From NCBI RefSeq assembly GCF_018446385.1, contig NC_056002.1, positions 28,196,636-28,260,635 of the forward strand: a stretch of DNA of 64,000 nt. Direction: 5' to 3'. Each line of letters opens with the position of its first letter. Within the stretch, counting starts at the first letter, position 1. The notes beneath the pieces were generated by a model. That model searched no databases and was not told the DNA's origin. It was given only the letters and a program-made list of their open reading frames with translations. Below are positions 47,352 to 59,012 of the stretch, in pieces. Position numbers and translations under genes: made by a program. This DNA is from Zingiber officinale. Its lineage: Eukaryota; Streptophyta; Magnoliopsida; Zingiberales; Zingiberaceae.

Positions 47352-48829
47352 CCATTTGATGTCAATGACTGTCTTTCCTTTTGGTGGAGGGACTAGATCC
47401 CAAACTTAATTTCTTTCAAATTGACCTAACTCTTCTTGCATCGCAATTACCCAATCGGGCACTGGCAATGTATCATTAATGAGTTTAGGTTCAATTTTGG
47501 ATATTAGTGCTATTTGACTTAAGTTCCTAAAGGTGGATCTTGTTCGAACCCTTAATTCAGGATTACCTATGATTTGGTCAATCGAATGATTAGGGTTTAA
47601 TTTCAATTTGACCTCCTTGACTTTAACCTCCACGTTAGCTGTTATCTCCGTCCTATGACCTGCACTTGGTGTGTCACCCTTTATCACCACATCACAAGCA
47701 TTCCCCTCAAGTCTAGTCGAAGGAGGCTCCAAGTCTGATAGACTACACGAGTAGCATCTTTGGTGACTTTCACGTCCGTTCGAACCTTCTTTATTCTCAA
47801 GCTTCGGATCAGATGACAAAATACTTTTCATTCTGCTTCATTTTGCTAACCTGTATGTGTAGCTACCGCTCGGATCCTACTTCATAATTTTGGGGGTGGA
47901 TCCGCTGATCGGCTTTCACATAGTCAGATATCTGTGCCATTTCTATTTCTCTGTGCTTTCTCGAATAAGTGCCCTTTCTAGTGGATGACGTCATCTAACT
48001 TTCTGGAAGACTATGCAAATCTCTGATCATTATGGCCGAGTACGCGACCTTGCCTTTTAATTAAGTCCCATTAATGTCTTCCGCTAGCCGACTATCACGT
48101 GTGCCACCTTCTTCCACCACACGTTTAACATGACAGGTGGATATCTACTGATGATGTGGCAGACGCCTTTTGAAATTCCACGGCCAGATCTCGTCCTTGT
48201 TTTTTGTAACCCTTGATCGGACGGCTCGAAGCGATCGCTCGCTAGTGTTGGATTGAATGAATGCGATATAGGGGGGGGGGTGAATATCGCACCTTTAAAA
48301 CTTTTCTTTTACTCGTTAAAAACAAAGTCGTGCAGCGGAAAAATAAAGAACAGTTTGGTTACTTGGTTCGAAGCCTAGGTCGACTCCTACTCCAAGGCCC
48401 GCGATCCTTGACTGCACCGATGGGCACTCCACTAAAACTCTTCTTTCTGAAATCCTCGGAAAGAAGCAGATCATACAAATGCAAATAGAAGATAATAATA
48501 GACTACTATCTTCTTTTAAATCAAATACAATGCAAGCTTTAAATAATTATACTGACAAGAGTAGAAGATGAAGCTCGGTCAACCGGATGAAGTTGCTTGC
48601 TTGAAGATGTGCAGAAGACTTGTAGCACGAGTAGCTTGTGCAGAGATGAACTTCAAATCAATCAGAATTCGTTACACAGCCTCGGACCTCGAGCTCTCTT
48701 TTATAAGAATTGTAATGCCCGAAAATTCTCAAAACTATTTTAGAAATATTCTATAATTGTTCTGGAATTTTTAGATATTTTTTCGGAATTTTTAGAGTAG
48801 CGGAAGTAGCAAAAATAATTAGAAAAGCA

Positions 48830-48905
48830 AAATAGCCTAAGCGGGGATTGAACCCGAGACCTATGGCTTAGGGATAATGCTAGTAACCAGTTGAACCCAG
48901 CAGGG
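48830..48905 (-). other. tRNA-like stretch inside the solo LTR
   Basis: The minus strand reads CTAAGCCATAGGTCTCGGG followed by TTCAATCCCCGC. The B-box-like GGTTCAATCC (complement of 48845-48854) and a plausible acceptor partner are present, but I could not fold a complete cloverleaf. Likely a tRNA-derived remnant and not a functional tRNA. Confidence 0.35.
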
Positions 48906-50514
48906 CCGTGCTAAAAGGAAAGGAAATCAATAATATTTATATTAGAGTTGGGCCGAAATACCCACTTAATATAAATAGAAAACTTGAGTGGGTTTGGTTT
49001 ATTTTTCTTTGGTTCGGGATTTCTCCAGCGAGACCTCACCTTACACGTCGCCCCTCTCCTTCTCTCGGCGCCAACCACAAGAACACCCTAGGGTTCTCTC
49101 CCTAGGGCCCCAAGGACATCTTCCGGTGATAACTCCGGCACGAGGACGCTCTCCTTCGCGAGGGGAACGCTTAAACGCGAGAAGATCGTCGAGAAGTCGT
49201 CTCCACCAGAATTCTAGCGAATAGAATTGTAAGGAAATTAGCGTACGAGGTAAGAAACCCCTCACCTGCAGTATAAGTAGCTCCGTTTGCGTTTTCTACG
49301 CATTAGTTTAGCTATATGCAGATTTTTATCGACGCATAGCGTGAAATTGACCCTCCTCGCAGGTTTAGGGATTTAGTGAGCACTTCTAGATGGGCCGGAC
49401 ACGTAATCCCTCTTCAGTGAGGGGTTTCTAGACGTTGTCGGGTGCCTAGAAGTGGTCTCCCTAATAGAGAGGAGAGTTGGGGCATACTAAGTGTTCGATA
49501 AAATAGCTAGTTAAGTGAAAATGCAAATTAGGCATTTTAACAGCTCAGTTGAATGCATTAGAAGCATCTAAATCAGTTTATTCTAGCTTATATGGGACTA
49601 CGGTCCAATGGGTGGGCTCCCACAGTCGCCTCTGGGTTCAGACAATCTAGCTCTAGGTTCAGATAACCTAGAAACAGCAATTTAGCACAGTTTAGCTATA
49701 TTCAGTATTTTACTTTCCAGTTGGCACTGTACCGGATTAGATATCCATTGGGTTGGACTCCCACAGTCGTCCCTAGGTTCAGATAACCTAGTAAACCCTA
49801 CTAAATTTGGGACTTGCAAACCCGGGTTTAGTTAGGGATGCGCGCATAGTAAGTACAGTTGCCGGGCCCAACAGCACATGATTATTATTTTGATCTACTA
49901 TGCTATTAGTTTTCAAAACTCATAAAATCAGTTATGATAGTTGAGTTTGATTTCAGCTTCAGGTTAGCTTCAGTTAGCTTAGTTCTCTATTATTGTTCTA
50001 TGTGATCAGCTTGCTATGCCATGTTTCAGCTTACATGTTCAGTTATTTCAGTTTATGCTTGCAACCATAGTATGCCATGCCAGTACATGTTTTCAAATAG
50101 CATTCTTTAAAAGCATGTTTGCATCGTTGCATGTTTTAGTGAGGTAGTTGGTTTCTTACTAAGCTTTAAGCTTACAGATTCTATTTTCCTTATACTGCAG
50201 ATAAAGGTAAAGGGGAAAATGGACTAGCAGAGGAAGCTGGAGTTCAATGCAAAGATGGTGTGTGTGGCAGGAACTGGAATAAAAGATCCTCAGGGGTTTT
50301 AGCAAGCTTAAATAGTTGAATTCTTAGTATTTCTTCTTTCATGCAGTTTTTAGACCTTAGAATGTTTAGACCATGGGAGATTTATTTAGTTTGTTAGTAA
50401 TTATGTTAGAATGCTGGTTAATAGTTGCTAGAATATATTCCAATTGATTTTAGAATTGTTGTGTGAGGTTTTGGCACGCCAGAGTGCTGAAATCAGAGTT
50501 TCAGTGCGAAATCA

Positions 50515-50760
50515 GAAACGCCGATCGATCTACGGCTCGATCAGAGTCGAGTTGTGCCACTGGATCGGTCAGCTGACCGATCAAGTCGCGAACAGAGAGT
50601 TTATGGATGGATCGGTCGGTAGATCGATGCAGCCACGTACAGAAGCGACAGCTTATGGATCGGTCAGCCGACCGATCCAGAGGGTTGTTTCCGTGCCAGT
50701 ATCAAGCTGGATCGATCCGACAGGCCAATCGATCCATGGATCGATTGAAATGCCTGATTA
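50515..50760. promoter_or_regulatory. GATCGGTC/GACCGATC palindrome array in the solo LTR
   Basis: Units include GGATCGGTCAGCTGACCGAT, TGGATCGGTCAGCCGACCGA and ATCGATCCATGGATCGAT. They are dense over about 245 bp near the 3' end of the LTR. Function is unknown. Confidence 0.7.
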
Positions 50761-52989
50761 CAGCTAGCAGGTCATCCGAAAGGCATAGGTTCTCTTCCCT
50801 AGCATGTGTACAACTCCTAGGTACACCTAGAATGTTAAGTTTAGATTGTACAGTAATCAGCTTAGCAAAATTTTAATAGATCCAGATTTCCGCAATAGTA
50901 GTTTAGCACAGCATAACGTAACGGTCCGGCCTCGCAGCCTAGTCAGTAGGAGGTGGGTCGTTACAAGAATCGTCGATGTTCGGTCGACCGATCCCTGGGT
51001 TTGGTTGACAGAACCAACTCCCTTCCTGGCTGAGATCCGATGTTGATTTGATCTTCGACAATTAATGACCATTAAGGGTTCGATAAACCGATCCCTTTGT
51101 TCGGTCGACCGAACGGGCTCCTTCCTTGTTCGTCGAGATTTACCAAGATTCACATTTACTGTGTCTTTAATGTTTGATCATTCGTCGAGATTTACCAAGA
51201 TCTTTTGGTTCGGTCGACCGATCAGTATAGTTTCCTTCTACTTCTGATCGTTGCTGATTGAATTGATCTGTGCTGAGTCAACCTGGTTCGGTCGACCGAT
51301 CCCTGCATTCGGTCGATCGATCAAGACATAACCTGTAAAATAGTGTTAGATAATATAATCCTACAAAATAAATGTTAGCACAGTTATATAAAATACATGA
51401 ATAGTAATAATAGACAGTTTTACTGTCTTGATCTCAACTTGGAAACCTTCCCGGTTTCTTCAGTTGGATCAGTGAACTTAGGTTATTTCCTTCAGGAACC
51501 CGACCTCACTGTCGCTCCTCCAGTTATTTACCTCAACCTACCTACCAAACATTGATCCTCCAGTTCTTGTTTGGACTTTTCACTTAGCCTTGATCGACTC
51601 ACCAGGACTTTTCTTTCGATCTTTGGTCCTCCAGACCTCTCGATCACATTGCCAAGCGTCGGGTCCTCTCGACCCACTTGGACTTTTTCCCGGGTTCCAC
51701 GATCTGCTAAGACTTCTCCTGCCTAGCGTCCAGCTAGGTCTTTTCCGGTTGAGAAAATAACCTGCATACTTAGTCAACTTGTTAGATCACAACAAGACTT
51801 AACTTGAACCTTTGACAACATCAAAACTCAGGGTTGATTCTGGTGCAACCTGCATCAACAATCTCCCCATTTTTTTTATGTTTGGAAACTAAGGTTCAAA
51901 GTTAAGTTAAAATATGCACAAATTAAATAAACAGGCATTTTTTAATTTTAACTCTCCCCTTGAGTTAAACAACTTCCCCTGAAATAACTATCTCTCCTCC
52001 TTTGACACACATCAAAAATAGGGAAAGCTTTCAAATAGCTTCAGAAAGGAAAGCATAAGCTAATTATCTTTAAAAAAACATAGGGGGAAATATAAAATTT
52101 TGAGAAGTTATAGGTTAAAAAATATCTAAGAGTAAAATGAGAAATTTGAACACTCTGTAAGGTTTAAAAAGTTTAAGGCATTGAATTTGAAAAGTGAAGC
52201 CAAATTTTTGAAAAAAAATCGTAAAGTAAAAGTGTGAAAGATTTTGAAGAGTATAAATTTTCTTAAAATATAGCAAAGTTATAGTTATTGTAAAGAAAAT
52301 AATTTGAACATTTGAGTGCAAAGTTTAAATTTAAAATTTTAACAAAGTTAAAATTTTGAAAATTTGGTAAAGTAAAATTTTAATAAATCTTTAGCTAGAA
52401 TAAAATTTTTAGTAAAGATAAAATTTGAAAAATTACTAAGGAAATAAATTGGAATAAATAGAAGAATAAAAACTTTTCTAAATTCATAAGCTCCTCCTAA
52501 AATTGATAATTCCTAAAAGTCCAAGGATGGTTGAAAAACTAAAAAAAAAAATTTCCTTATGATGAAATGTCCAACCTTACTACAATGCTAACTACCACAT
52601 GATAGTAGCTATTAACTCAGGTTGGTCAATTTGAGTATTTAGAATTAATTAATTAGGTTGTTACTAGCTTATAAACTCAAACTGATCAATGTTTATACTT
52701 TAAAAGCCCAGATTTATAGCGATGCACTGACTTAAGCATCTGAAATCTTAGGTTAAGTCCTAAGCACCCCACCCATTCTAGGTTGTATAAGCAAGGGATC
52801 CTACTGTGCTTGTGAGATGTTGACTCCTAAAACTATAGGATCATGTAGTTCTACGGTAGGATCTAGGCTACTCTAGAAAGATAAAATAATTTGAAAGAAT
52901 TTTGGAAAACAAAATTTTGAAAGGGGAAAGTTTACAAAATTAATTTTGAAAAAATACTAAGTAATATTTTCAAAAACATGTTAAGAAGT

Positions 52990-54231
52990 CTACTCTATAA
53001 AACACATCCTTAATTGTCTTCTTAAGTTACTAAATTCAGCTTGTAATGGTTTAGTAAAAATATCAGCTAAGTTTGATTTTGATTCAATATAGTTAAGTAC
53101 AATATTCCCTATGGAGACATGATCCCTTATGAAATGATGTTTAACTTCTATATATTTAGTTCTAGAGTGATGTACTTGATTTTTAGTTAGATTTATAGAA
53201 CTTATATTATCAATGTAAGTTTTCACATTCTTATATTCAGGATTAAAGTCTTTTAAGGTATGGGACATCCATAGCAATTGAGCTACGCATTCGCCCATTG
53301 TCATGTATTCGGCTTCAGTGGTAGATAAGGCAACACAATGTTGCTTACGACTAAACCAACTAACTAAAGATGATCCTAGCAATTGACATCCTCCACTAGT
53401 ACTCTTTCGGTCTAACTTACACCCGGCATAATCCGAATCAGAATAGCCAACTAAGTCAAATTGTGACGTTCTAGGATACCACATTCCTACATTAATGGTT
53501 CCTTTTAAATATTTAATAATTCTTTTAACCAAAGATAAATGAGACTCTTTTGCACAAGTTTGATAGCGAGCACACATACTTACTGCAAATAAAATGTCAG
53601 GTCTGCTTGCAGTTAAGTAGAGTAGGCTACCTATCATGCTTCGATAATATTTTAAGTCAACTGATTTACCATTTTTATCACTATCTAGATTAATGTTACT
53701 TGCCATAGGTGTTCTAATTTCTTTTGAGTTTTCCATACCAAATTTCCTAAGTAGGTCCTTTATGTATTTAATTTGATGTACATAGTTACCATCTTTAGTT
53801 TGTTTGATTTGAAGGCCCAAAAAATAATTTAAATCTCCAATTAAACTCATTTCAAATTCATTTTCCATTAAGGTTATAAATTCTTTTAAGAATTTTGAGT
53901 TTGTTGAACCAAATATTATATCATCTACATAGACCCGGGTTAAGAAAATATCATAATTAAGGGTTTTAATGAAAAGTGTAAGGTCAATTTGACCTTCTTT
54001 AAATCCTTTCGAATTTAGAAAGCTAGACAATCTTTCATACCAAGCCCAAGGTGCTTGTTTCGAACCATATAATGCCTTTTTTAGTTTAAAAACATAGTTT
54101 GGGTTTTCGAGATCTTCAAATTCAGGCGGTTGACTTACATAAACTTCTTTAATTTGCCCATTTAAGAAAGCGGATTTAACATTCATTTGGTATAATTTGA
54201 ATCCTTTATATGCTGCGTAGGCTAGCAACAT
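52990..54231 (-). CDS. Copia reverse transcriptase/RNase H, copy 2 (uninterrupted frame)
   Basis: An open frame of 413 residues covers the RT core and RNase [32 protein letters not shown], the catalytic YVDDIIFG, GDLNYFLGLQIKQT, SMIGSLLYLTASRPDI, GYSDSDYAGCKLDRKSTSGG, STTEAEYM and the tail TKYIEVKHHFIRDHV. The real domain begins further upstream: at about 54,290 a stop in [15 protein letters not shown] text separates the first fingers motif, so this is a fragment of a polyprotein and not a full protein. It is the best preserved retrotransposon reading frame in the window. Confidence 0.85.
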   Translation of the reverse strand: MLLAYAAYKGFKLYQMNVKSAFLNGQIKEVYVSQPPEFEDLENPNYVFKLKKALYGSKQAPWAWYERLSSFLNSKGFKEGQIDLTLFIKTLNYDIFLTRVYVDDIIFGSTNSKFLKEFITLMENEFEMSLIGDLNYFLGLQIKQTKDGNYVHQIKYIKDLLRKFGMENSKEIRTPMASNINLDSDKNGKSVDLKYYRSMIGSLLYLTASRPDILFAVSMCARYQTCAKESHLSLVKRIIKYLKGTINVGMWYPRTSQFDLVGYSDSDYAGCKLDRKSTSGGCQLLGSSLVSWFSRKQHCVALSTTEAEYMTMGECVAQLLWMSHTLKDFNPEYKNVKTYIDNISSINLTKNQVHHSRTKYIEVKHHFIRDHVSIGNIVLNYIESKSNLADIFTKPLQAEFSNLRRQLRMCFIE

Positions 54232-55990
54232 TCTAATTGATTCAAGTCTAGCTACCGGAGTATAAGTCTCGTCGTAATCTAGTCCTTCGACTTAACTAAA
54301 TCCTTTGGCAACTAGTCGGACTTTATTCCTTATGATTTCTCGTTGATCATCTAATTTATTTTGAAACACCCATTTGATGTCAATGACTGTCTTTCCTTTT
54401 GGTGGAGGGACTAGATCCCAAACTTAATTTCTTTCAAATTGACCTAACTCTTCTTGCATCGCAATTATCCAATCGGGCGCTGACAATGCATCATTAATGG
54501 TTTTAGGTTCAATTTTGGATATTAGTGCTATTTGACTTAAGTTCCTAAAGGTGGATCTTGTTCGAACCCTTAATTCAGGAACCTATGATTTGCTCAATCG
54601 AATGATTAGGGTTTGATTTTAATATACATGGATTAGAATTTTCAAGCTGTTTGATTTGTGTTAATTGTTCCTCTTCCTCTTGATTAGTTGAACTTTGTTG
54701 AGTAATAGTTATGATATTATTTTCATCAAAAGTTACATTGGTGGTTTCTTCAATTTTCAAAGTGGTCTTGTTATAAACCATATAGGTTCTGCTTGTAGAT
54801 GAATAACCAAGAAAAATTCCTTTTTGAGTCCTTGAAGTGAATTTCCCTAAGTAATCTTTAAGGTTTAAAATATGCACATTACATCCAAATACTTTAAAAT
54901 ATTTTATGTTAGGAATTTTATTAAAATAAATTTCATAAAATGTTTTATTTTAACTTTTGTTAATTATAATTCTATTTTGGACATAACAAGCTGTATTAAT
55001 AGCTTCAGCCCAAAAAAATTTAAATAAATTATATTCATTTAACATTGTTCTTGCAACTTCCTGTAAAGTTCAATTTTTGCGTTCTACTAGACCATTTTGT
55101 TGTGGAGTTTTTGGGCATGAAAATTCATGGTGATAACCATTTTTTAAGTAAAATTAGTAAAATATTGATTTTTGAATTCCCCTCCATTATCACTTCTAGT
55201 TTTCTTAATTTTAATTTCTTTTTCATTTTCTATTTGTTTACAGAAATTTCTAAATGTCTCAAAAGTTTCAATTTTATTAGATGAGAATTTAACCCAAGTG
55301 TATTTCGAGTAGTCATCTATAATTACTAAGTAGTAAAGGCTTCCATTTAGTGATTTTATACCATGAGAGTAAAATAAATCTAAATGTAAGAGTTCAAGTA
55401 TTTTATTAGTTCTATTTTGATTAGTTATTTTATGAGTTGATTTAATTTGTTTTCTTGCTGACAAGAATTACAAAACTTATTTTCAGGATTTCCTAATTTT
55501 GGTAGACCCTTAACTAATCTATTTTTGTTTAATTTTAGTAAATTCCTAATATGGGTGTGAGCTAATCTCCTATGCTACAACCATGTATCTTCATGATGTG
55601 TTAACAAACACTTGGATAATGTTTTAGGTAGATTAATTGAGTATATATTTTTATCTCTAAATCCTATTAGCAATATATTAGTTGAATCATTTTAACTTAT
55701 TAGACATTCAAAAGAAAGAAATTTGACTTTAAATCCTGAATCATATAATTGACTTATACTAAGCAAATTATAATGAAAGTGTTCAACAAGTTAAACCTTT
55801 TTAATTGATATATTAGATTGTAATTGAATTTCACCTGTACCAATTACTTTTAGTTTGTCATTGTTTCCAAAGGCAATTGATCCTAGGTTTTTGAACTTGA
55901 CATTGGTAAATTTGTGTTGATCCCCAGTCATATGTCTGGAGCAGCCGCTGTCCAAGATCCATTGATCCAGAGCTTTGGATTCCTACACAA
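54232..55990 (-). pseudogene. Copia protease-integrase region, broken
   Basis: Reading leftwards: a protease motif LDSGCSRHMTGDQHKF (about 55,960), a GAG-pre-integrase HRRLAH (about 55,580), the integrase core HLDLFYSHGIKSLNGSLYYL with DDYSKYTW (about 55,400-55,300), SDNGGEF (about 55,190), QQNGLVERKN (about 55,100), then KYFKVFGCNVHILNL and GIFLGYS (about 54,880-54,800). At least six stops or frameshifts interrupt it. Its catalytic aspartates are still readable in fragments. Confidence 0.83.
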
Positions 55991-56039
55991 AACGTAGGAT
56001 TTAAATCAAAGTTTGGTTAAAGGATGAATTTAATTAAGC

Positions 56040-56790
56040 GGGTAAACTTTTAGAATTTTAGTTATATTGTTGATTTAGTTGTATTAATATACTACTTGTG
56101 TTGCATTAGTTTAATTAAGTTTGAATATTATTTAGTGTTTAAAATAATATTAAGTTTTAGAATTAAACATTAAATTTTTAAAATAATTTTAATTAAGTTT
56201 TTAAAATTAAATTAGTTAAGTTTTAAAAGAATTTTTAATTAAGTTTTTAAAAGAATTTTAATTAAGTTTTAAAATAACTTTAATTTGAAAAATAATTTAT
56301 TTAAGTTTGAAATTATTAAGTTTGAAATTAAGTTTAAAATAATTTTTAATCAAAATAATTTTTAATTAAGTTTTTAATTAAGTTTTAAAATGATTAAGTT
56401 TTTTTAATTAAGTTTTTAAATGATTAAGTTTTAAATAAGTTATAATTAAGTTTAAAATAATTTTTAATTATGTTTTTAATTAAGTTTAAAATAATTTTTA
56501 ATTTTTAATTAGGTTTAAAATAATTTTTAATTTTTAATTAAGTTTAAAATAATTTTAAAATTTGTTTTAATTAAGTTTAAAATAATTTTTAATTAGGTTT
56601 AAAATAATTTTTAATCACATTTAAAATATTTTTTAAGTAAGTTTTAAATTAAGTTTAAAATAATTTTTAATTTTGTTTTTAATTAATTTTAAAATAATTT
56701 TTAGTTTTTAATTAGGTTTAAAATAATTTTTAATTAAGTTTAAAATAATTTTTAATTTAGTTTTTTTAATTAATATTTGTTAAATTTTAG
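56040..56790. repeat. AT-rich degenerate tandem array in the copia interior
   Basis: About 750 bp are made of TTTAAAATAATTTTTAATTAAG-like units, roughly 20-30 bp and irregular. It lies between the gag tail and protease, where coding sequence is expected, so it looks like an expanded low-complexity tract inside the element. Confidence 0.85.
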
Positions 56791-57801
56791 AAAAAGTTAT
56801 TGAACCCATGTTAAATTCAAACTTAGCTTTGGGTTAATCAAGTAGGCTTCCTAAGGATAAGTTTTCAGTTCAATGTCGAGGCATATGACCTTATGTATCA
56901 ACGGTGGACCATTTGCTGAATACTTTTCAAAATAGTCCTGTCCAAAAAACTTAATACTAAATTTTGGTCTAACTAGCACATATTTGACTGGGGTAGCTTC
57001 GGTCAGATTCATTAAGTGTAGTACACTAGGTAGAATACACAAGATTCAACCTAGACATGTCTTCGACAAAGCTTCCTTGACGTACTATCATCCCAATCCA
57101 TTCCGGTGCTATGTTATAGGGTTTGGTAAACCTTTTTAACTAACCATTCTAAGCTAAGTAAACTAAACCTACTCCTAATCATGGAAGGTAGATTGATCAA
57201 GTTAGTTGAACCATTTTTCTACTTGCTCCCCCTGAGTCATAGCTTAGATATGGTCTATCAAGTAGAGATTTAGTTTAATTGGTTTGGTTAAATATTTTAT
57301 TTGGACCCATGCTTGGACTTGACTTCTAACATTTTGACTAATTAATGACAAATATGATTTGTTTGTTTGATTTGGTTTATAGCCAAGTCCTGATTTGTTG
57401 TACACGGCTCATTGCGATCCAAGTACCATATTTAGACACTTGGATCCCAGTTCAAACTTTTCCAACGTTTTCTTGAGTCGCTCGATTTGACCTTTCAATT
57501 TGGAATTTTATTCCTCAAGTTTTGCAACTTGAGTTAAAGTTTTGACTTGAACTTGGTTAATCGAGTCACTCAAGTTATTCTTAAGGTGGTCTATTTCCTT
57601 AAGTAGCAAGTTATTTTGTTTTTCGAATTTTGATAATTTTTTAAATAAGCATTTAACAACTTTAAGTAAATTTGATTTCGAATAAATCATTACCATATTT
57701 GGACTGTCGAAAACGGATGCAGATCCATGGCTTTTCTCGAACTCGATGTCGACCTCGGAATCGCTGCAGTTTCCGGACTTGTACTCTTCCTCGGAATCGG
57801 A

Positions 57802-58833
57802 TTATTCGTTTCTTGCCATAAAGGCAAGATAGATGGAATGCTTCGGTTCTTCCGCATCGGATTCCTCGGAGGATGACTCGTCCCATGTCGCATGGAGGGC
57901 TTTCTTTCTTCTTGTCGACTTGGACCTTTCTTCCTTCTGATTTTGGTATTCATTTTTGAAATGGCCCTTCTTGTTGCATCCATAACAAATCATTTCTGAT
58001 TTATTTTGCATCTGGTTGAATGATGTCTTCTTGGCACTTCTTCTGAATTTCTTCTTCGTCAGCAATCTCCGGACCATGTTGACTAGTTCTTCTTCATTTG
58101 TTGAGTAAGAGTCTGACTCACTTTCTAACTCGATCTTTGTTCTTGATTTGGTCTCCTTGCTTAGACCTGCATAAAAAGCGACTCCTTTCTCGACATGGCT
58201 CACGTTAGATTGTTCGTGTAATTCTAATTCACAAAATAACTCATCTAACTTAAGAATTGAAAGATCCTTAGAAACTTTATAAGCATTTACAATTGATGCC
58301 CACAAAGCATTCCACGAAAAAGTATTTAGTGTGTACCTTATTATGTTGCGGTTCTCCAGGTTGTGTCCAATCATATGGAGGCCGTTGAGAATATCCTTTA
58401 GTCGAGCGTGTAGTTGCGAAGCCGTCTCTCCGAGGAGCATTTTAATATTGAATAAATTGTTTAAAAGTAAGTTCCTTTTATTTACCTTAGACTCATCAGT
58501 CCCTTCGTGTAGTTTTACTAGGCAGTCCCATAGTTCCTTAGAGTTGTCGTAGGGGCTGACTCGATTTAACTCCTCCATTGTGAGCCCACATTGAATGGTG
58601 TTGATCGCCTTGTAGTTTAGTTGTGCCTTCTTGATCATTGGAGGAGTCCACTCTTCAAGTTCTAGTGGCGTCCCATCTTTTGTAGGAGGTGTGTAGTCTT
58701 TCAGCATTATGAACCAAAGCTCGATGTCGGACTTAAGGTAGCATTCCATTATGTTCTTCCAATAGCTGAAGTTCTCCCCTTTGAAAAGAGGAGGTCGGAC
58801 GGTGCTGTATCCTTCTTGGTAGGAGTTTGACAT
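57802..58833 (-). CDS. Copia gag protein
   Basis: A 343-residue frame starts at MSNSYQEGYS (58833; nine further in-frame codons lie upstream). It has the copia gag order: RPPLFKGENFSYWKNIMECY (DUF4219-like), a UBN2-type helical core (NKRNLLLNNLFNIKMLLGE), an acidic and Ser-rich stretch, then a zinc knuckle CYGCNKKGHFKNEY. In the knuckle the fourth ligand of the usual C-C-H-C is Tyr, which should weaken RNA binding. A stop at MARNE ends the frame; related text (SDSEVDIEFEKSHG, then a Leu-rich coiled-coil-like stretch at 57,700-57,510) continues in other frames, so the natural gag-pol was longer. Confidence 0.85.
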   Translation of the reverse strand: MSNSYQEGYSTVRPPLFKGENFSYWKNIMECYLKSDIELWFIMLKDYTPPTKDGTPLELEEWTPPMIKKAQLNYKAINTIQCGLTMEELNRVSPYDNSKELWDCLVKLHEGTDESKVNKRNLLLNNLFNIKMLLGETASQLHARLKDILNGLHMIGHNLENRNIIRYTLNTFSWNALWASIVNAYKVSKDLSILKLDELFCELELHEQSNVSHVEKGVAFYAGLSKETKSRTKIELESESDSYSTNEEELVNMVRRLLTKKKFRRSAKKTSFNQMQNKSEMICYGCNKKGHFKNEYQNQKEERSKSTRRKKALHATWDESSSEESDAEEPKHSIYLAFMARNE

Positions 58834-59012
58834 CCTTGAATAAAAGAAAATAAAATACAAATTTCTAAGACTTTCGTCTTGGAATTAATAGTGCTAAAAA
58901 AATAGAAATAAGAAAAATAAAGAATATTCTAAAAGAAAAGAAAAGAAATATGTGAAAAGTTAAAGTTTTGAAAGTGCTTTGAAAAATAGTTAAGTAATTT
59001 CAGAGCTACGAG

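Larger units (their letters stand above)
42838..47607. repeat. Tandem duplication, copy 1 (flank, LTR A, copia 3' half)
   Basis: This 4.77-kb segment repeats the order and sequence of 47608 to about 54,610. It comprises 638 bp of older flank (42838-43475), LTR A (43476-44834) and copia internal DNA back to the integrase-RT linker (44835-47607). It ends abruptly at GGGTTTAATTTCAAT, where flank sequence TTGACCTCC restarts. Copies differ by scattered substitutions and short indels. Because the flank is duplicated too, two separate insertions cannot explain it. Confidence 0.88.
48711..50965. mobile_element. Solo LTR of a second family, 2,255 bp (gypsy-type ends)
   Basis: The element starts TGTAATGCCCG, ends GGGTCGTTACA, and is flanked by the duplication AGAAT (48706-48710 and 50966-50970). 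TGTAA...TTACA ends are typical of plant Ty3/gypsy LTRs. No internal region is present. It contains a TATA-like ATATAAATAG near 48,973, a tandemly repeated CTAGGTTCAGATAACCTAG motif (about 49,640-49,800), and its own GATCGGTC palindrome array (50,515-50,760). It is absent from LTR A, so it arrived after the tandem duplication. Confidence 0.92.
48246..51860 (-). repeat. Copia 3' LTR, copy B, interrupted by a solo LTR
   Basis: It matches LTR A almost base for base outside 48711-50970. The interruption falls next to the TATA-like TTATAAGAAT (TATAAAAG on the minus strand). The palindrome array resumes at 50,971 and runs to about 51,330. Confidence 0.88.
47608..54610. repeat. Tandem duplication, copy 2 (with an added solo LTR)
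   Basis: Direct repeat of 42838-47607: flank 47608-48245, LTR B, then copia internal DNA. It is longer only because a 2,255-bp solo LTR plus a 5-bp duplication lies inside LTR B. To its right the copia element continues uninterrupted to LTR C, so copy 2 is part of the full element and copy 1 is the duplicate. Confidence 0.87.
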
